From the NCBI RefSeq assembly GCF_964019385.1, contig NC_088654.1, positions 17,733,674-17,797,673 on the forward strand: a stretch of 64,000 bases of DNA, in the 5' to 3' direction. Shown one piece after another: positions 22,328 to 35,851 of the stretch (position 1 is the stretch's first letter; each line of letters starts with the position of its first letter). The translations under genes and the position numbers were made by a program. Under the pieces are notes generated by a model. It searched no databases and was not told where the DNA came from. It saw nothing but the letters and a program-made list of their open reading frames with translations. This DNA comes from Sycon ciliatum. Taxonomy: Eukaryota; Porifera; Calcarea; Leucosolenida; Sycettidae.

Positions 22328-22751
22328 CCGACCAAACGTGTGCCTGGGCTTTCTTCGAAGGCCTGCCACGTTTGGGACGCAGTTTCCGAGCCTCATCATT
22401 CAGCATGTAAAGCGGGATATGCTGCTTGTTACGTGCGTTTAGATGTTGAAGGGTCCTGCCAACGTACCGGCTACCACATTGCCGGCACTCAATTTGTTTT
22501 ACTAACTTTGATAGAAGGTGGGTTGATAGGACATCCTTCCTCACCATGAACGCACGCCTCATTGTGGAAACTGAGACGATGTTGACGGCACAATAGGTTT
22601 GACGAACTACGTTTCTAAGCGTACGGTACAAAGATGATGAAATATTGCCTTTCCAAGGGAGAGAAAGGTATACCGGGCATTTCATTGGGCCTATGATGAC
22701 ATCTTTACGCATGGCTTCTTCTTGCATGAGTTGATGTAACAACTCATCCGG
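22328..22751 (-). pseudogene. Penelope-like element GIY-YIG fragment
   Basis: The minus-strand frame carries the segment that precedes GIY-YIG in Penelope-like elements (CPVYLSLPW near 22685). A GIY-YIG-type core follows: a QIEC-x-x-C strand, SRYVGRT, and a downstream Arg and His helix (about 22395-22480). The reverse transcriptase part is absent: upstream lies a (TG)n array. The frame ends in the BEL duplication and resumes at 15070, so BEL split it. No complete element remains. Confidence 0.75.
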
Positions 22752-23318
<567 letters not shown>

Positions 23319-23335
23319 GCTGTTGCTGGTTTCAG

Positions 23336-23509
23336 GGCACGTGGACCTGGCGTTTTAATCGCATTCCGGAGGAAGTGCAGAGACTGCGTAGCTGCTCAGT
23401 GCTGTTGTTCGTCATCACGTCAGAGACACGCAGCGCTGCATCAATGGTGGACGCGGCTACACACATAGGCTTGCAGCTACCACACCAGAGCATCATCATG
23501 TTTATCGAG
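23336..23509 (+). CDS. Exon 2 of the deoxyribosyltransferase-like gene
   Basis: The exon is 174 bp, bounded by TTTCAG before and GAG|GTATGA after, in phase 0 on both sides. It supplies the middle of the second deoxyribosyltransferase-like domain: hydrophobic strand, SETRSAAS, then D532 where domain 1 has E216. It aligns with domain 1 residues that follow the NPQ loop, which is where exon 1 stops. A polypyrimidine tract is poor; the intron ends in TG repeats instead. Confidence 0.75.
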
Positions 23510-24255
23510 GTATGACTAGTGCTTGTCTTGGTATAGGTTATCGTTGAGCTCTCAGAGCTCTCGGCGAAAGGCTTTTGCTGAGAGCGCAATGGCTCAACAA
23601 TTGGCTATTAATTAATTCCTTTACTTTCTCCCCTTTGTGCCAGGGATCTGTGTAAGCCTTTCTCATTGTCTGTAAACTCCGATGCAGCCACTCACACATG
23701 ACTAACTCTTCACTACTCCAACTACCAAAATGGTCTCTTCACTGAGAATGTCATTACATTTCACCAAATGCTCAGGCCTGGGCCATCATATTTTTACCCC
23801 TATAATGGGACAGGCCCTGCCCCAAAATTTGGTGGAATGCTATTTGCAGTGAAGAGACTGGTTTTGGAATCGGAAAACTGAAGAGTTAACAACGGTATCA
23901 GTGTAGGTACTACATCCGGCAAGCGAAACTTGCCGCATTTTATTTTATTCCCGTAGCTATGCAGAAGATGTTACTTCAGTAACGTCTGGCGCTAGCCAGG
24001 GTCCACACAGCTTTAATTTGGTGTTTGTGTCACGCCTGGCGCTATCCCGTATCTGTCCCGTACCGTACCGTACCAACAAACACAGCTGGCCACATACTGC
24101 TGGCCGCAATATTCAAATAGTGCTTTCAAACGCAAGATCATAACGTGAAGCAACTTGGAAGAATGAGTATGAATGTGAAGTGTATCGGGGGATGCATGCA
24201 GGGCGATAGTGCGGGTTCGAATCCCAGGTCATGTCTAAAAAAAAAGGAAATATTT
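23510..24255 (+). other. Intron 2, first part, with foldback repeat
   Basis: A foldback at about 23690-23890 pairs ACTCTTCACT and GGTCTCTTCACTG on one side with CAGTGAAGAGAC on the other. A box B-like GGGTTCGAATCCC at about 24213 suggests a SINE trace. No exon is recognised. Confidence 0.5.
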
Positions 24256-25309
24256 ACTTCCTCCGCGTCATCGAAATTGTCGCAGTTTGACTTTTGATAT
24301 AAAACGGGTTTTTTACTCACCAGCACTCGTACCAGAGGCAAGGAATCGGACATAGGCGACGGTCATCAGTATAGGGTGACGGCAAAGTTCTATTTTCTGT
24401 TATTGGAAGCTGGAATTTTTGAACTAGACGCAATTTCTTCGCTGATGTCGCTGCGATGGTAATTTCGACTCGCTGAGATCAGTCAGGCGTTGCAGCCTGC
24501 ACATATCTCGTGCTTATGGCCATTCACTCAAGCCTCATCACTGTTTTACCTTAGCTGGGGTGAGAATGACTTCGTGGAACAAGTGGCAGCGCTTGGAGAA
24601 ACATCGAGGGGTCAGCAAACTAAATGCCTTCACCAGCGATAAAATTTGTCGCTCTGGCCGAGACACTCAGTACATGATTGTACCTGCAAGAGCCGTGTAG
24701 ACTCTACACGTAGTGCTAGTGTCTGTACTAGTGATGCACACGCAGGTGCCGTACCATGATACCAGTGAATCAGGGCCGGGCCGGCAGTGATGCTGAAAAA
24801 GAGGGCGCGCTGGACGTGATAGTACACTTACCTGCATGAGCTGTGCATGTGACCACACAGCTAAAATAAATGGGCATGCCGCGGCTAAAAAAAGTTCATT
24901 TCAAGATCGAGGTGATTCCGCCGACGGTAATCAACCGACCTCGCAACGATCGTGTATTCTTACTAGGCTTCGTTGGTGGTGAAGTAGAAATCATCCAGAG
25001 CTAGCAGACGACAAGCATAGCAGCTCTTGTCCTGTGGAGAAAGTCAAAGCGTTTGAATTGAGGCGCGATCAACTTTCAACCTTCCTTGAAATTTTTCGGA
25101 ACGATATTTTTGCGTCCATTGACATCAGCGACGACGAGGACTTCATCTCTGCATGAAAACTCTCAGTCCAACTGTCCTGGAACGTCACTCTAGTCTTCAG
25201 ACTATCATACTGTGTAATAAGTTTTGAATAGCTTAGCTTATGGAGTTGTCAGTAACAAGTGACAGGTCACTAGTCAAACTGCGACAATTTCGATGACGCG
25301 GAGGAAGTA
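24256..25309. mobile_element. TIR element of unknown superfamily, 1054 bp
   Basis: About 35 bp beginning ACTTCCTCCGCGTCATCG at the left recur inverted at the right end (25274-25309). A clear target duplication was not found. A small broken plus-strand frame lies inside, which may be its gene relic. Confidence 0.55.
24870..25156 (+). pseudogene. Broken small ORF inside the TIR element
   Basis: An ATG at 24870 opens a frame rich in hydrophobic strands that stops near 24996. The +1 frame then continues with a charged tail ending in an Asp/Glu cluster and TGA at 25154-25156. Coding-like composition on both sides of one frameshift suggests a decayed gene of roughly 95 codons. I do not recognise it. 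Confidence 0.35.
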
Positions 25310-25659
25310 TATGAATTTATAACATCCGTATGCTTTTTTTGTCAGGGTCATCAAGGCAAAAAGGCATAGCGTAGGGCCCTGAGCTTCCAAGTTCTCTCGT
25401 TTCAATCACTCGACATAACTCACACTTGAAGATCGAAAAATAAGGATTGATTCACTGGAATGTAACTTGTTATAGCTCAACAAGGATATTAAAATTTAGA
25501 GACATAACTTCATAAGTCAGTCTGAATCACTCCCGTCTGATTTGGAGGTCGCAGCTTCTGGCGGAGAGGAATTGTCACTGACGTCGGACGAAAGTGCACC
25601 TAGATCGCATTCAGCTTTAGCAAGCGCAGCCTCTGCTATGACTATTCAGCGACTCTCAA
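25310..25659. other. Intron 2, no exon recognised
   Basis: A Ser-rich plus-strand frame around 25520-25690 lacks supporting splice signals and overlaps the end of the minus-strand transposase. Confidence 0.3.
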
Positions 25660-27180
<1,521 letters not shown>

Positions 27181-28733
27181 GGCGGCCACCTTTGGTGAGA
27201 GCGTCGGCGCGAAGTGTGATGTTTTTCGAGCGGGCGTTTTGATGTCTTGGAGCGCTCTTCGAGCCTTTCTAGGTGTCTCAAGAGAGGCGGTGCCTGCTCC
27301 AAAACAGTTGCGGCTACTTCACGAACACGTCTCCTCATTGTCTACAAAAAATATACCTAGCGAAGGGCGAAGGATTAAGTTCAATATAGCGGTTGAAATG
27401 TTGACCGGTTCAACGGTGCGTTATTTTCGAGAAAAACGTGCCAAGTTTTGCTTGTCGGAGGAAGTATAAGTAATACACCCAGGCACAGCAGTGTCAATGC
27501 TGGTAATGACCCAGCAAAAAGCATGCCACAAAGGGCACTAAATGATGCCGTGAACAAAACAACTCCAAACCCAAGAGAAAGTTCCAACAATGTACTGTTA
27601 GATATCTCCTTCCGTACATTCTACAGCCTTTCCAGCTGGCCTGTAATGTTGTATGCAACCCGTACATACTCACCTTTTGTCCCGTTGGCCTGGGTAGCTA
27701 CTTGCGTGCCCATATTTGCCATAGCTACCCAGGCCCTTTATCTTGCACTTTTTCTCTCTCTCTCTCCTTCTCTCTCTCTTTCATAATGTAGTCGTTTAGT
27801 TCGTCTTTTTCTCCATCTCTCCGTCTATACTAAATGTCTTCCCACTGCTAGTAGCTATCACAAGTAGTTCCGTTGTCTCCGGGAGTTTGACTACTTTCTC
27901 AACAGCACTGTGAATGAACAAAATTTCATAGTGGGCTTATATCTATTTTCGGCGATTTTGGCCTGAACCTTGGAGACCTACAAAATGTTGCGGCTGGTGG
28001 CTGAGCGGAGAGTGCAAAGTCCATTAAAAATGGGCACTAGCATCATCATACAGGCGGCGGTAAACAAAAACAAACAATTTTTAAAAGGTTAAAGTGAAGT
28101 TCCAGAGGTACAACCACACTCCACGTCGCTCCAACTGCCTCCCAGTGTTAGACAAGCTCCAGATATGCCCAAATTCCGTACCCTCGTCAGACAGCACTTC
28201 AGTATCTCCCAGTGAACAAAGTCACAGTCCCCACTTCCGCTGCATAGCTCGCTGAGCATCCCATTGCTTTGTAAGTTGCTAATCCCTTCCCACTTTGTGT
28301 ACGTGCTCTTCATTTTCTTTTTTCTCTTCTTCTGTGGTTGGTCTCACCCTCTCCTCAATTTAATTGGCTGTCTTGACATGCCACGAGGTGCAGAAATAAA
28401 TAAATAAATAATAAAATAAAATAATACAACACTAGATATCATCAAACAGTCGTTGGAACATGTGTACGGGAACAAGCCAAAAACTCTGCGGACGGCCAGC
28501 GTGCTGGCCCACAGAAGTCTCTGGTGTAGCGTGGTGCACAAACAACGAACACATGCTGCGCTGGCATTGTCAAGGTATATGAATATACACAGCTTCCAAC
28601 ACCTACACTTGCTTACACGTCGTTAAATCAGCAAATAGCAAATCAGCACATAGATTGAATAAATGAGAATTGAGCCGGCTCGATTTCATCCTAACTCTCA
28701 ACTGCATGCTCTGACATGTACCCGTGGTTGTAG
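27181..28733. other. Intron 2, last part
   Basis: No exon recognised. A retroposon-like 3' tail ends in AAATAAATAAATA at 28395-28425, with a GGCTGTCTTGACATGCCACG lead-in resembling the tail near 43905-43955. A CT-rich tract lies at 27750-27780. Confidence 0.4.
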
Positions 28734-28922
28734 GATATTCCTTGCGATGGCGTTGTGGACGGCGAGACGCTGACGGCAACGGCCGTCAAAGATTACAACC
28801 GCGGCCGGGCGTATCTACGCGACGTCTGCAAGGAGAAAAACGTCCCGCAGTACAAGAGCATCATGACGGCCGTCAAGTCCTGCGTTCAGCTAATCAAGAC
28901 CGGCTACTACATACGCGCGTAG
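28734..28922 (+). CDS. Exon 3 (terminal) of the deoxyribosyltransferase-like gene
   Basis: The exon follows GTTGTAG and is in phase 0. It encodes 62 residues and a TAG at 28920-28922, with strong GC-rich codon use like exon 1. Its C-terminal helix (VPQYKSIMTAVKSC) corresponds to the helix that ends domain 1 (GVLVFNNISQALQC), which supports joining it to exons 1 and 2. No AATAAA is obvious downstream. Confidence 0.7.
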   Translation, partial: DIPCDGVVDGETLTATAVKDYNRGRAYLRDVCKEKNVPQYKSIMTAVKSCVQLIKTGYYIRA

Positions 28923-29889
28923 CAGCGTGGCATAACGATGTGGCAGCTGTACGGGCGGCGAGAGTGCCCGCGACATGGCAGCGTGGAGTGCAAAGCCACG
29001 GTGGTGCGTGTCTGACCGGCCTCCAGGTGATGCGCAGTGTGGCATTGAGTGCAGTATGGCATGTGATCAGGTTAGTGTGTCCAGACGAACACCATGTTGC
29101 TCTGCAGGTTTTGGGACATTTCTTCTTAGTAGTTTTACCTTCTCCGGAAAGCAAAAAAAACATCGTAACCTTTTTATTCACATTCTGCATGCGACGGCTT
29201 CCCGCGCTCGCTTCAATAGCTCTTTGAACCTTGCGTCCGTTTCAGGTTGCGAATGATCTTTTGTGCTCGTACTGCATAGTCGAAGGAGTGCCTGGTGCTA
29301 GCTCTGTGACTTGCGTTAATATCACCACTTCACTGTTCTCACTAGTATTCAAAGAAATTGTACTCCGGCCTTAAATGTTCTTCTTGTGTCATCACCTACA
29401 AGTACAGATAGGAGTGTTGTGCTAACGTTACTTCTTCCTTTCCTTCTTCTTTTCTTCTTTTTACGTATAAAACAATAGTCCCAAGATTTCTGCACTAGAA
29501 CATTGCACTGAACCTTAACTTCAATTGTCCTTTGCTTACTGTTGGCCCTATGAGTGAACGAGAAAGGAAAATTCAATGACGTGAACCCTAACATGTCTTG
29601 GTCTGCATCTCCTTCGGCTTACATGTCTTGGTCTGCATCTCCTTCGGCTTGTTGTACAAATCACATTCCCTACTTGAAGCCAGAAATTCAAAACATCAAA
29701 TTGACATGGACAGATTGGAAAAGATTCCTCCCAAATTGAGGTCATTTTGTTGAACAACCGTCGACTGTGGCATAATGCTTTCCATAACCAAATCAACGTT
29801 CTTTAACAAAGATATGTGTATATTATGCATGTGTGAGCCACGGCCTGCACCGGATATCTCTTCAGGAAAAAAACCTGTGACCTGCATGT
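28923..29889. other. 3' flank, no gene recognised
   Basis: A 30-bp unit containing TCTTGGTCTGCATCTCCTTC is tandemly duplicated at about 29591-29650. The rest shows short frames only. Confidence 0.4.
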
Positions 29890-29891
29890 CC

Positions 29892-30197
29892 CGTAATCTC
29901 GCGCATTTAAGGACATGTTCTTATTTTTGAATATAAGAGCACTCTCGCTTATAAGAACATGCAGTTGTAAGTGAATGAAATCACAATTCACACGAGGTTC
30001 ATCATGGTTCCATTGTACTGGCATTAACCATTTAAAAAGTATGCGTACTTGCACATGTACGTGTCGATGCGATGTTTGTCTCTCGCACATAAGACCATGG
30101 TTTTATGATCAAACGAAAATGGACTCGTGGAACGGGACTGAAAACAGCGACTTTTCGATTGTAAGACCATGGTTTTTATATGCGCGAGATTACGGTA
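29892..30197. mobile_element. MITE with CCGTAATCTCGCGCAT termini
   Basis: CCGTAATCTCGCGCATTTAA at the left is matched by the inverted form of ACCGTAATCTCGCGCATATA at the right, with inverted similarity of about 35 bp. Flanks are TC and TA, so the duplication is uncertain. The interior is non-coding. Confidence 0.55.
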
Positions 30198-30429
30198 CAT
30201 TGTACTGTTGCCCCCAACGCCAGATTACTTTCTGCCAACCTGACTTGACCTGGTCCTAAGACTATATTTTAAAGGCAATTCACTAAATTCATGTTTGGAC
30301 TGTATATCTTACACTGACGTCACAGGGCCGAGGAAATGACAAATACAATGTTTCTGTCGCTTTGACATACATTTTTATGCTGACATCCAGAACATCATAA
30401 ACAGGGGGAACAGAAGTGCCGGTAAATAA

Positions 30430-30600
30430 TCATAGATGTTGAGCGGTCGCAGCTTGGATGACGAATACACCAAAGCTTAGAGGTAGAGCTTCGCTGTCCA
30501 TCAGCAAGGGTCCCCCTGGTTTCGAGTCCTGGAGGTGGCGGTCAATATTTTTGTTAGACTTCTCCCGTTTTCAACTTTCCCTCAAACGGATAAAATAATT
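30430..30600 (+). mobile_element. tRNA-derived SINE, family S2 (copy 1)
   Basis: A leader GAGCGGTCGCAGCTTGGATGA is followed by a box A-like AGCTTAGAGGTAGAGC and box B GGTTTCGAGTCC, then a TCTCCCGTTTTCAACTTTCC tail region. Copies share this order at 33000 (minus) and 48030 (plus). Confidence 0.55.
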
Positions 30601-31958
30601 ATTATCGTGATAAAATTTTCTTGGCGTGGAGCTGTGTTCCCTCCTCTCCCGCCCACTCGCCCAAATTTGTTTTGTACGTAAATTTCATACTTGCCTTGCA
30701 TGCTGTGATTATGCACGGTTGTTGGCCTGACCGGCTGGCACAAGCGAAACTTCCTCAGCTGGTTAAGTTTCTTTTAAAACACATCGTAGTGCTGGGGGTA
30801 ATGCAGGTCGTGCGAACTTTACTTTATTTGTCTGCTCTCATACGAAGCGGATTTCGTCCAGCCGACAAGGGTGTGTGTCGACATGTTTCTGTGCACACGA
30901 TCATTTTCTGTTGCAGGGTCTCTAGTCTTAGTGATGTTGGAGCCTACTGCGTACTCCCCCCTCCCTCCTCCTCCCCCCCCCCCCCCCCCCCACACCTTAC
31001 CACTACCCCCTCCCCCCCCCCCCCATTAAAACATATGAGCGATTACACATGCAGTACTTCAGTATTGGTCCACACAATATACTAAGAAACAACACACGCA
31101 AGTGCAGCATATGCCCAAGGGATATACCCCCACCCCCCCCCCCACCTCTTGAAATATTTCCCCTTTATAGGTGCATTAATAAAATTTCGGTGTCAGGGAC
31201 CTGCCAGGTTTTAGGTGTAATATAGAATTAGGTGACCAGCATTTCCCGTCAGGTTTCTCTACCGAACTCACCGAAATTAAAGTTTAATACACCGAAAATA
31301 ACGTGTTTTACCGTACTACATGGGTAGATACTGAGGAAAACACGTACCCGTCGTGAATCAGGTGCAGCAGAGCGTTGCATGTATCGCATACTGTAGTGTC
31401 TTGTATTAAAGCCTGTCTCATACATGTACATGTAAAAGCCCGTTTTGAATACCAGCCTGATTTTCAAGACACATCGTCGGCACATAAGCCTGGTTTTAGT
31501 GTTGACACACATAGAGGAACCTAGTTTGAATAGAAGCCTGATGTGAATACGGTAGATGCCTAGCGCTGACATCGGCTTCTGCAGGACTACGCCTGGCTTT
31601 AATACGCGACATGACGGTATTTATGCTGCAGCACGATTGGCCGCAGAAAGCACTGCCCACACGTGCTCGCTCACTAGCTGACCAGACGGAAACGAAACAG
31701 GGACTCCCAACTCCAGACTTTGATCAAAAAGTCAGTACGTACTTATTACCGCGCTTGGAGCACTATTGGAATGCAAGCAGAATCGAGTGGGGCTAGTGTT
31801 GTGTATGGTGTAATGAATTGCAAGTATGTGCATTGGTGACGAGATCAGTATGTCCACATGTCCATTAAGAATAACAATAAGAAAATCTGCTTAGCAGCCT
31901 GGTTCAACAACAACAACAACAAAAACACCTAAAAATTGTAAGGAAATATGCGAAATGA
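30601..31958. other. Intergenic with C homopolymers
   Basis: C runs lie at about 30973-30990, 31009-31024 and 31132-31143. No gene recognised. The minus-strand gene ending at 31959 should have its 3' untranslated region here. Confidence 0.4.
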
Positions 31959-32161
31959 TCAACTCCATTTCAAGACCTTGCTCTTGGCTGAGCTGCTTGA
32001 AGTGGGTTTCATTTCCATGCCTTCCTGCTTCTTCAGGCCCGCCACCTTCTTTCTCTTCGAGTGGCTGACAAGACCAACTACAAGGAGGAGGAAGGCAGCG
32101 CCACCCGCAGCACCAGCAATGATCATGGTTGTTGAATTATTGCTCGTGCCACTTGAGTCAG
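31959..32161 (-). CDS. Terminal exon of a single-pass membrane protein
   Basis: The minus strand reads CTTTCCTTGCAG at 32162-32173, then an exon of 203 bp ending in TGA at 31959-31961. After a split codon it encodes a short Ser/Asn-rich juxtamembrane stretch and about 20 hydrophobic residues (Ile/Ala/Gly then Phe/Leu/Val). A basic stop-transfer (KRKK) and a Ser/Lys-rich cytoplasmic tail of about 30 residues follow. This is the usual end of a type I receptor or adhesion protein. Upstream exons (at higher coordinates) were not identified. Its introns lack obvious relation to other exons in the window. Confidence 0.65.
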
Positions 32162-32218
32162 CTGCAAGGAAAGCACGATGGTAGGAAAGGAATGTGCAGA
32201 TATGATGATGCTGCTACC

Positions 32219-32418
<200 letters not shown>

Positions 32419-32439
32419 TATTCGTGTATGTGTGAGTGT

Positions 32440-32999
32440 GTGCACATGTTGCAGATTTGTGTATGAACGGTACAATGTGTTTACTGCCATACCCTTGCTC
32501 TTTCTCCAGCACCCACACAAGTCACTAAGAACAACACACTGGCCGCAGAGTGCTCTGAAGCGTCCTGGGACTGCCAGAATTCACTGCAAAGGTTGTGGTG
32601 TTGGGAGTTTGTATGGTGCCCTGTGAATGCCATGAGGTGCACAGAAGGTGTGCAAGAAGTTGAATGCGAATGACACGATAATAATGACACGGTCCACAGT
32701 TTCCGCAAAGTCGGTTTGAATCACCAGCTAGAGCATGTGCGTGGACGTGCATGTAGCGCCGTGTGCTTCCAGTGATGGCACTTGCACTGAGCGAAAATCA
32801 ACTCGGAACGAAATCACCTGTTAACTTGGTCGAACCCGATTTGGGCCGGGTTCGCCACGAAAACAAAACTCTTTATTTGCGAATAACAGGTTTTGGACCA
32901 TCACTAATCTATGCTACGGGCAAAATTGGCAAACTCGGATGAAATTCTAACTTTTTCACTGGTTTGAAGGAAAGACACAAACGGGAAAAGGGTGAAGAC
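32440..32999. other. Intron or intergenic, nothing recognised
   Basis: No splice-flanked coding stretch was recognised on either strand. Confidence 0.3.
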
Positions 33000-33075
33000 A
33001 AATTTGACTGTCACCACCAGGATTCGAACCAGGGGCCTTCGCTTGAGGCCAGCGATGCTCTAACCATGCACTGAG
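33000..33075 (-). mobile_element. tRNA-derived SINE, family S2 (copy 2)
   Basis: The minus strand has TTAGCTCAGTG and AGAGC (box A region), an anticodon-like arm with stem TCGCT/AGCGA, and box B GGTTCGAATCC followed by TGGTGGTGACAGTC. The acceptor stem does not pair. A Harbinger-like MITE interrupts its 5' leader, which resumes at 33503. Confidence 0.6.
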
Positions 33076-33085
33076 CTAAGGTTTA

Positions 33086-33499
33086 GGGCCGGGTTCCACT
33101 GCGGCTCTGCTGCTCCGCTGCCCGTCATCCGTGGCTTGAAATGTCATCATTACCATAGTGACCGCGGCTCGAGCTGGAGCAGTGAGGCCGCGGCTCACCG
33201 CGAACTTTTGCTACGATTCTTGATCAAAAACTGCGAGCCGCGGTCGCGGCTCGACCTGTTTCCCGTACTTTTCATTGTTTTGTATGCGAGAATTTTAAAA
33301 TTCAAATTTTATTTCGTTGTGTAGGGCAGAAGACGAGGATTTTTTGATTTCGCACGCGTGCGCAGGCAGGTAGAACGTCATCAAAAAAGCGTGCAGCACG
33401 ATCGCGGTACCGCAAATGGCGAGTGTCAGTGGAACCGCGCTGCTCCGCTGCATGCAGCCAAGTGCCGCGGAGCAACGGGACCGCAGTGGAACCCTGCCC
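33086..33499. mobile_element. Harbinger-like MITE, 414 bp
   Basis: Inverted termini GGGCCGGGTTCCACTGCGG and the complement of GGGCAGGGTTCCACTGCGG are flanked by TTA on both sides (33083-33085, 33500-33502). A 3-bp TTA/TAA duplication and G-rich ends fit PIF/Harbinger non-autonomous elements. The interior is GC-rich with CGGCTC words and not coding. Confidence 0.7.
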
Positions 33500-33776
33500 T
33501 TAGCCATCATCCCAGCAGAGAGCGTTCAAAGGCTGATATGGACTCTCCAGGTCAACGTACATGTATTGTAGATCGCAATCCGTCTAATGCAGGGCACTCC
33601 CGTCTGAACCCTTCAAGAGATCAGCTCTTCAACGGAACATGGTGTAAACCCTGGCATCGAAAGGTTCCCACATGTAGGAGTAGTAGGATTACATGTACAT
33701 CAAGTACGGTGTGCCTTTATTACAAAATGGAAATAAAATTCAAGGTTCACCTGAGACTCAGGTAGATTGAGATTTC

Positions 33777-33974
33777 GGCATGCGTAGGAGCGCCACCACC
33801 CTTGCCTTGGCCTCTAGGATCAAAGCGCAGATGCAGCTCCTAAGCAGCAGGGAGGTGAATAGATCAGGCCCACCTGACCACCAAGTGGTGCTGAAAGACC
33901 GAAAGCCGGCGGTCCCATTCGCTGCATCCATGTTTCCCTCAAGCCAGGTCACGGGTTCCAAAAAGAAGTCCTAA
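33777..33974 (+). CDS. Possible small ORF or terminal exon
   Basis: The frame opens just before an ATG at 33780 and ends in TAA at 33972-33974. Codon use is GC3-rich and the tail is basic (Lys-Lys-Lys-Ser). The antisense frame is also open, so strand choice is uncertain. No domain is recognised. Confidence 0.25.
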   Translation, partial: GMRRSATTLALASRIKAQMQLLSSREVNRSGPPDHQVVLKDRKPAVPFAASMFPSSQVTGSKKKS

Positions 33975-34045
33975 AGATGTTCTGCACATTTAAATTTCAG
34001 CCTCCATGGCTCCAACTCCCTTCCGTCAAGTACTTTAAATTTTCT

Positions 34046-34662
34046 GTCTCTGTTAGGCCTAGGGTATTGCCTGTATGAACTGTGTGATGTCTCTGTTAGG
34101 CCTAGGGTATTGCCTGTATGAACAGTGATGTCTCTGTTAGGCCTAGGGTATTGCCTGTATGAACTGTGATGTCTCTGTTAGGCCTAGGGTATTGCCTGTA
34201 TGAACTGTGATGTCTCTGTTAGGCCTAGGGTATTGCCTGTATGAACTGTGATGTCTCTGTTAGGCCTAGGGTATTGCCTGTATGAACTGTGATGTCTCTG
34301 TTAGGCCTAGGGTGTTGCCTGTATGAACTGTGATGTCTCTGTTAGGCCTAGGGTATTGTCTGTATGAACTGTGATGTCTCTGTTAGGCCTAGGGTATTGC
34401 CTGTATGAACAGTGATGTCTCTGTTAGGCCTAGGGTATTGCCTGTATGAACAGTGATGTCTCTGTTAGGCCTAGGGTATTGCCTGTATGAACAGCGAAGT
34501 CTCTGTTAGGCCTAGGGTATTGCCTGTATGAACAGTGATGTCTCTGTTAGGCCTAGGGTATTGCCTGTATGAACTGTGATGTCTCTGTTAGGCCTAGGGT
34601 ATTGCCTGTATGAACTGTGATGTCTCTGTTAGGCCTAGGGTATTGCCTGTATGAACTGTGTG
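34046..34662 (+). repeat. 41-bp tandem satellite, 15 copies
   Basis: The unit contains TGTTAGGCCTAGGGTATTGC, and I count 15 occurrences of TAGGCCTAGGG. Units differ by single bases (AACTGTGATG or AACAGTGATG; one GTGTTGCC). The near-identity implies recent amplification. There are no unique spacers, so this is not a CRISPR-like array. Confidence 0.95.
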
Positions 34663-35428
34663 ATACTACATCATGCAAGTAAATATTCAGCCACGACCAA
34701 CTACTTTAGGCCACTAACTGTCAAGCCAAAGATAGCCGAAAATCGTTATTATTAATTATGTGCCTTCTACATTGTACCAAGAGTAAAGGATTATGACTGT
34801 ACTCTTGATTGCACGTATAATTGTGTTGATTTACAACACATGTCCGAGTACAGTGTACCTGTGTGTGCCTGCAACCAAGGATCGAGTAGTAAAATACCGA
34901 TGATTAAATACTCCCTGAATACAACGGTATGTGTGTCCCTATTTTCTTCTAATAGTTCACGTCCACTAGTCACTGCGCTCATCAGATGCGAAATGTCAGC
35001 ATATTAGATGAGATCATAGTGGTGACCGGTACGGAAGGCTCCGCTGACCATTCTGAGTTACGACTTGAAAATGGCCTTGTAACAAGATGAGAGTTCATAA
35101 TCCCGGGTGATTATGGACTCTTGATATAAATAATAATAATAACAATAATGTCATGAGGGGTTCGATGCAGTACAATTCCCGGTCTTGCGCTACTCCTTGC
35201 CTGGCTTTCCGCTTTAACTTTGACCTTCCACTGTTCACTCTTGCTTCTAATTTTCAGAGGTTAGGACAGCAATTCTGAAGCAAACCGCACCAGTCAAGTC
35301 CAAGGCTTACGTTACCAGTCTCGTTCCTTCTCTTTCTTCCTCATTCTCTGTATATCTGACCCTATCTCTTTCTTTCTCTCTGTCTCCTTTTCTGTTTCTC
35401 TGTTTCTCTCTACCTTTCTATCTACTCT

Positions 35429-35429
<1 letters not shown>
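34663..35429. other. Intergenic, nothing recognised
   Basis: Short frames only; CT-rich toward the right end. Confidence 0.35.
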
Positions 35430-35490
<61 letters not shown>

Positions 35491-35541
35491 CTCTCTCTAT
35501 CTCTCTCTCTCTGTCTCTCTCTCTGTCTCTCTCTCTCTCTG

Positions 35542-35611
<70 letters not shown>

Positions 35612-35623
35612 ACTCTCACTCTC

Positions 35624-35705
<82 letters not shown>

Positions 35706-35791
35706 TCTATCTCTCTATCTCTCTATCTCTCTATCTCTCTATCTCTCTATCTCTCTATCTCTCTATCTCTCTATCTCTCTATCTCTCTATC

Positions 35792-35846
<55 letters not shown>
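35430..35846 (+). repeat. (CT)n / (ATCTCT)n microsatellite
   Basis: CT arrays with a central block of about 16 ATCTCTCT units at 35690-35800. Confidence 0.95.

Positions 35847-35851
<5 letters not shown>

Noticed and set aside
24213-24235. Box B-like GGGTTCGAATCCC as a SINE or tRNA
   Set aside because: No box A at proper distance was found, so only a trace can be claimed.
33000-33075. Functional tRNA gene on the minus strand
   Set aside because: Box A, box B and an anticodon-like stem exist, but the acceptor stem does not pair and position 33 is not T; it belongs to a SINE family.
34046-34662. CRISPR-like regular repeats
   Set aside because: Units are contiguous without unique spacers and the DNA is eukaryotic.
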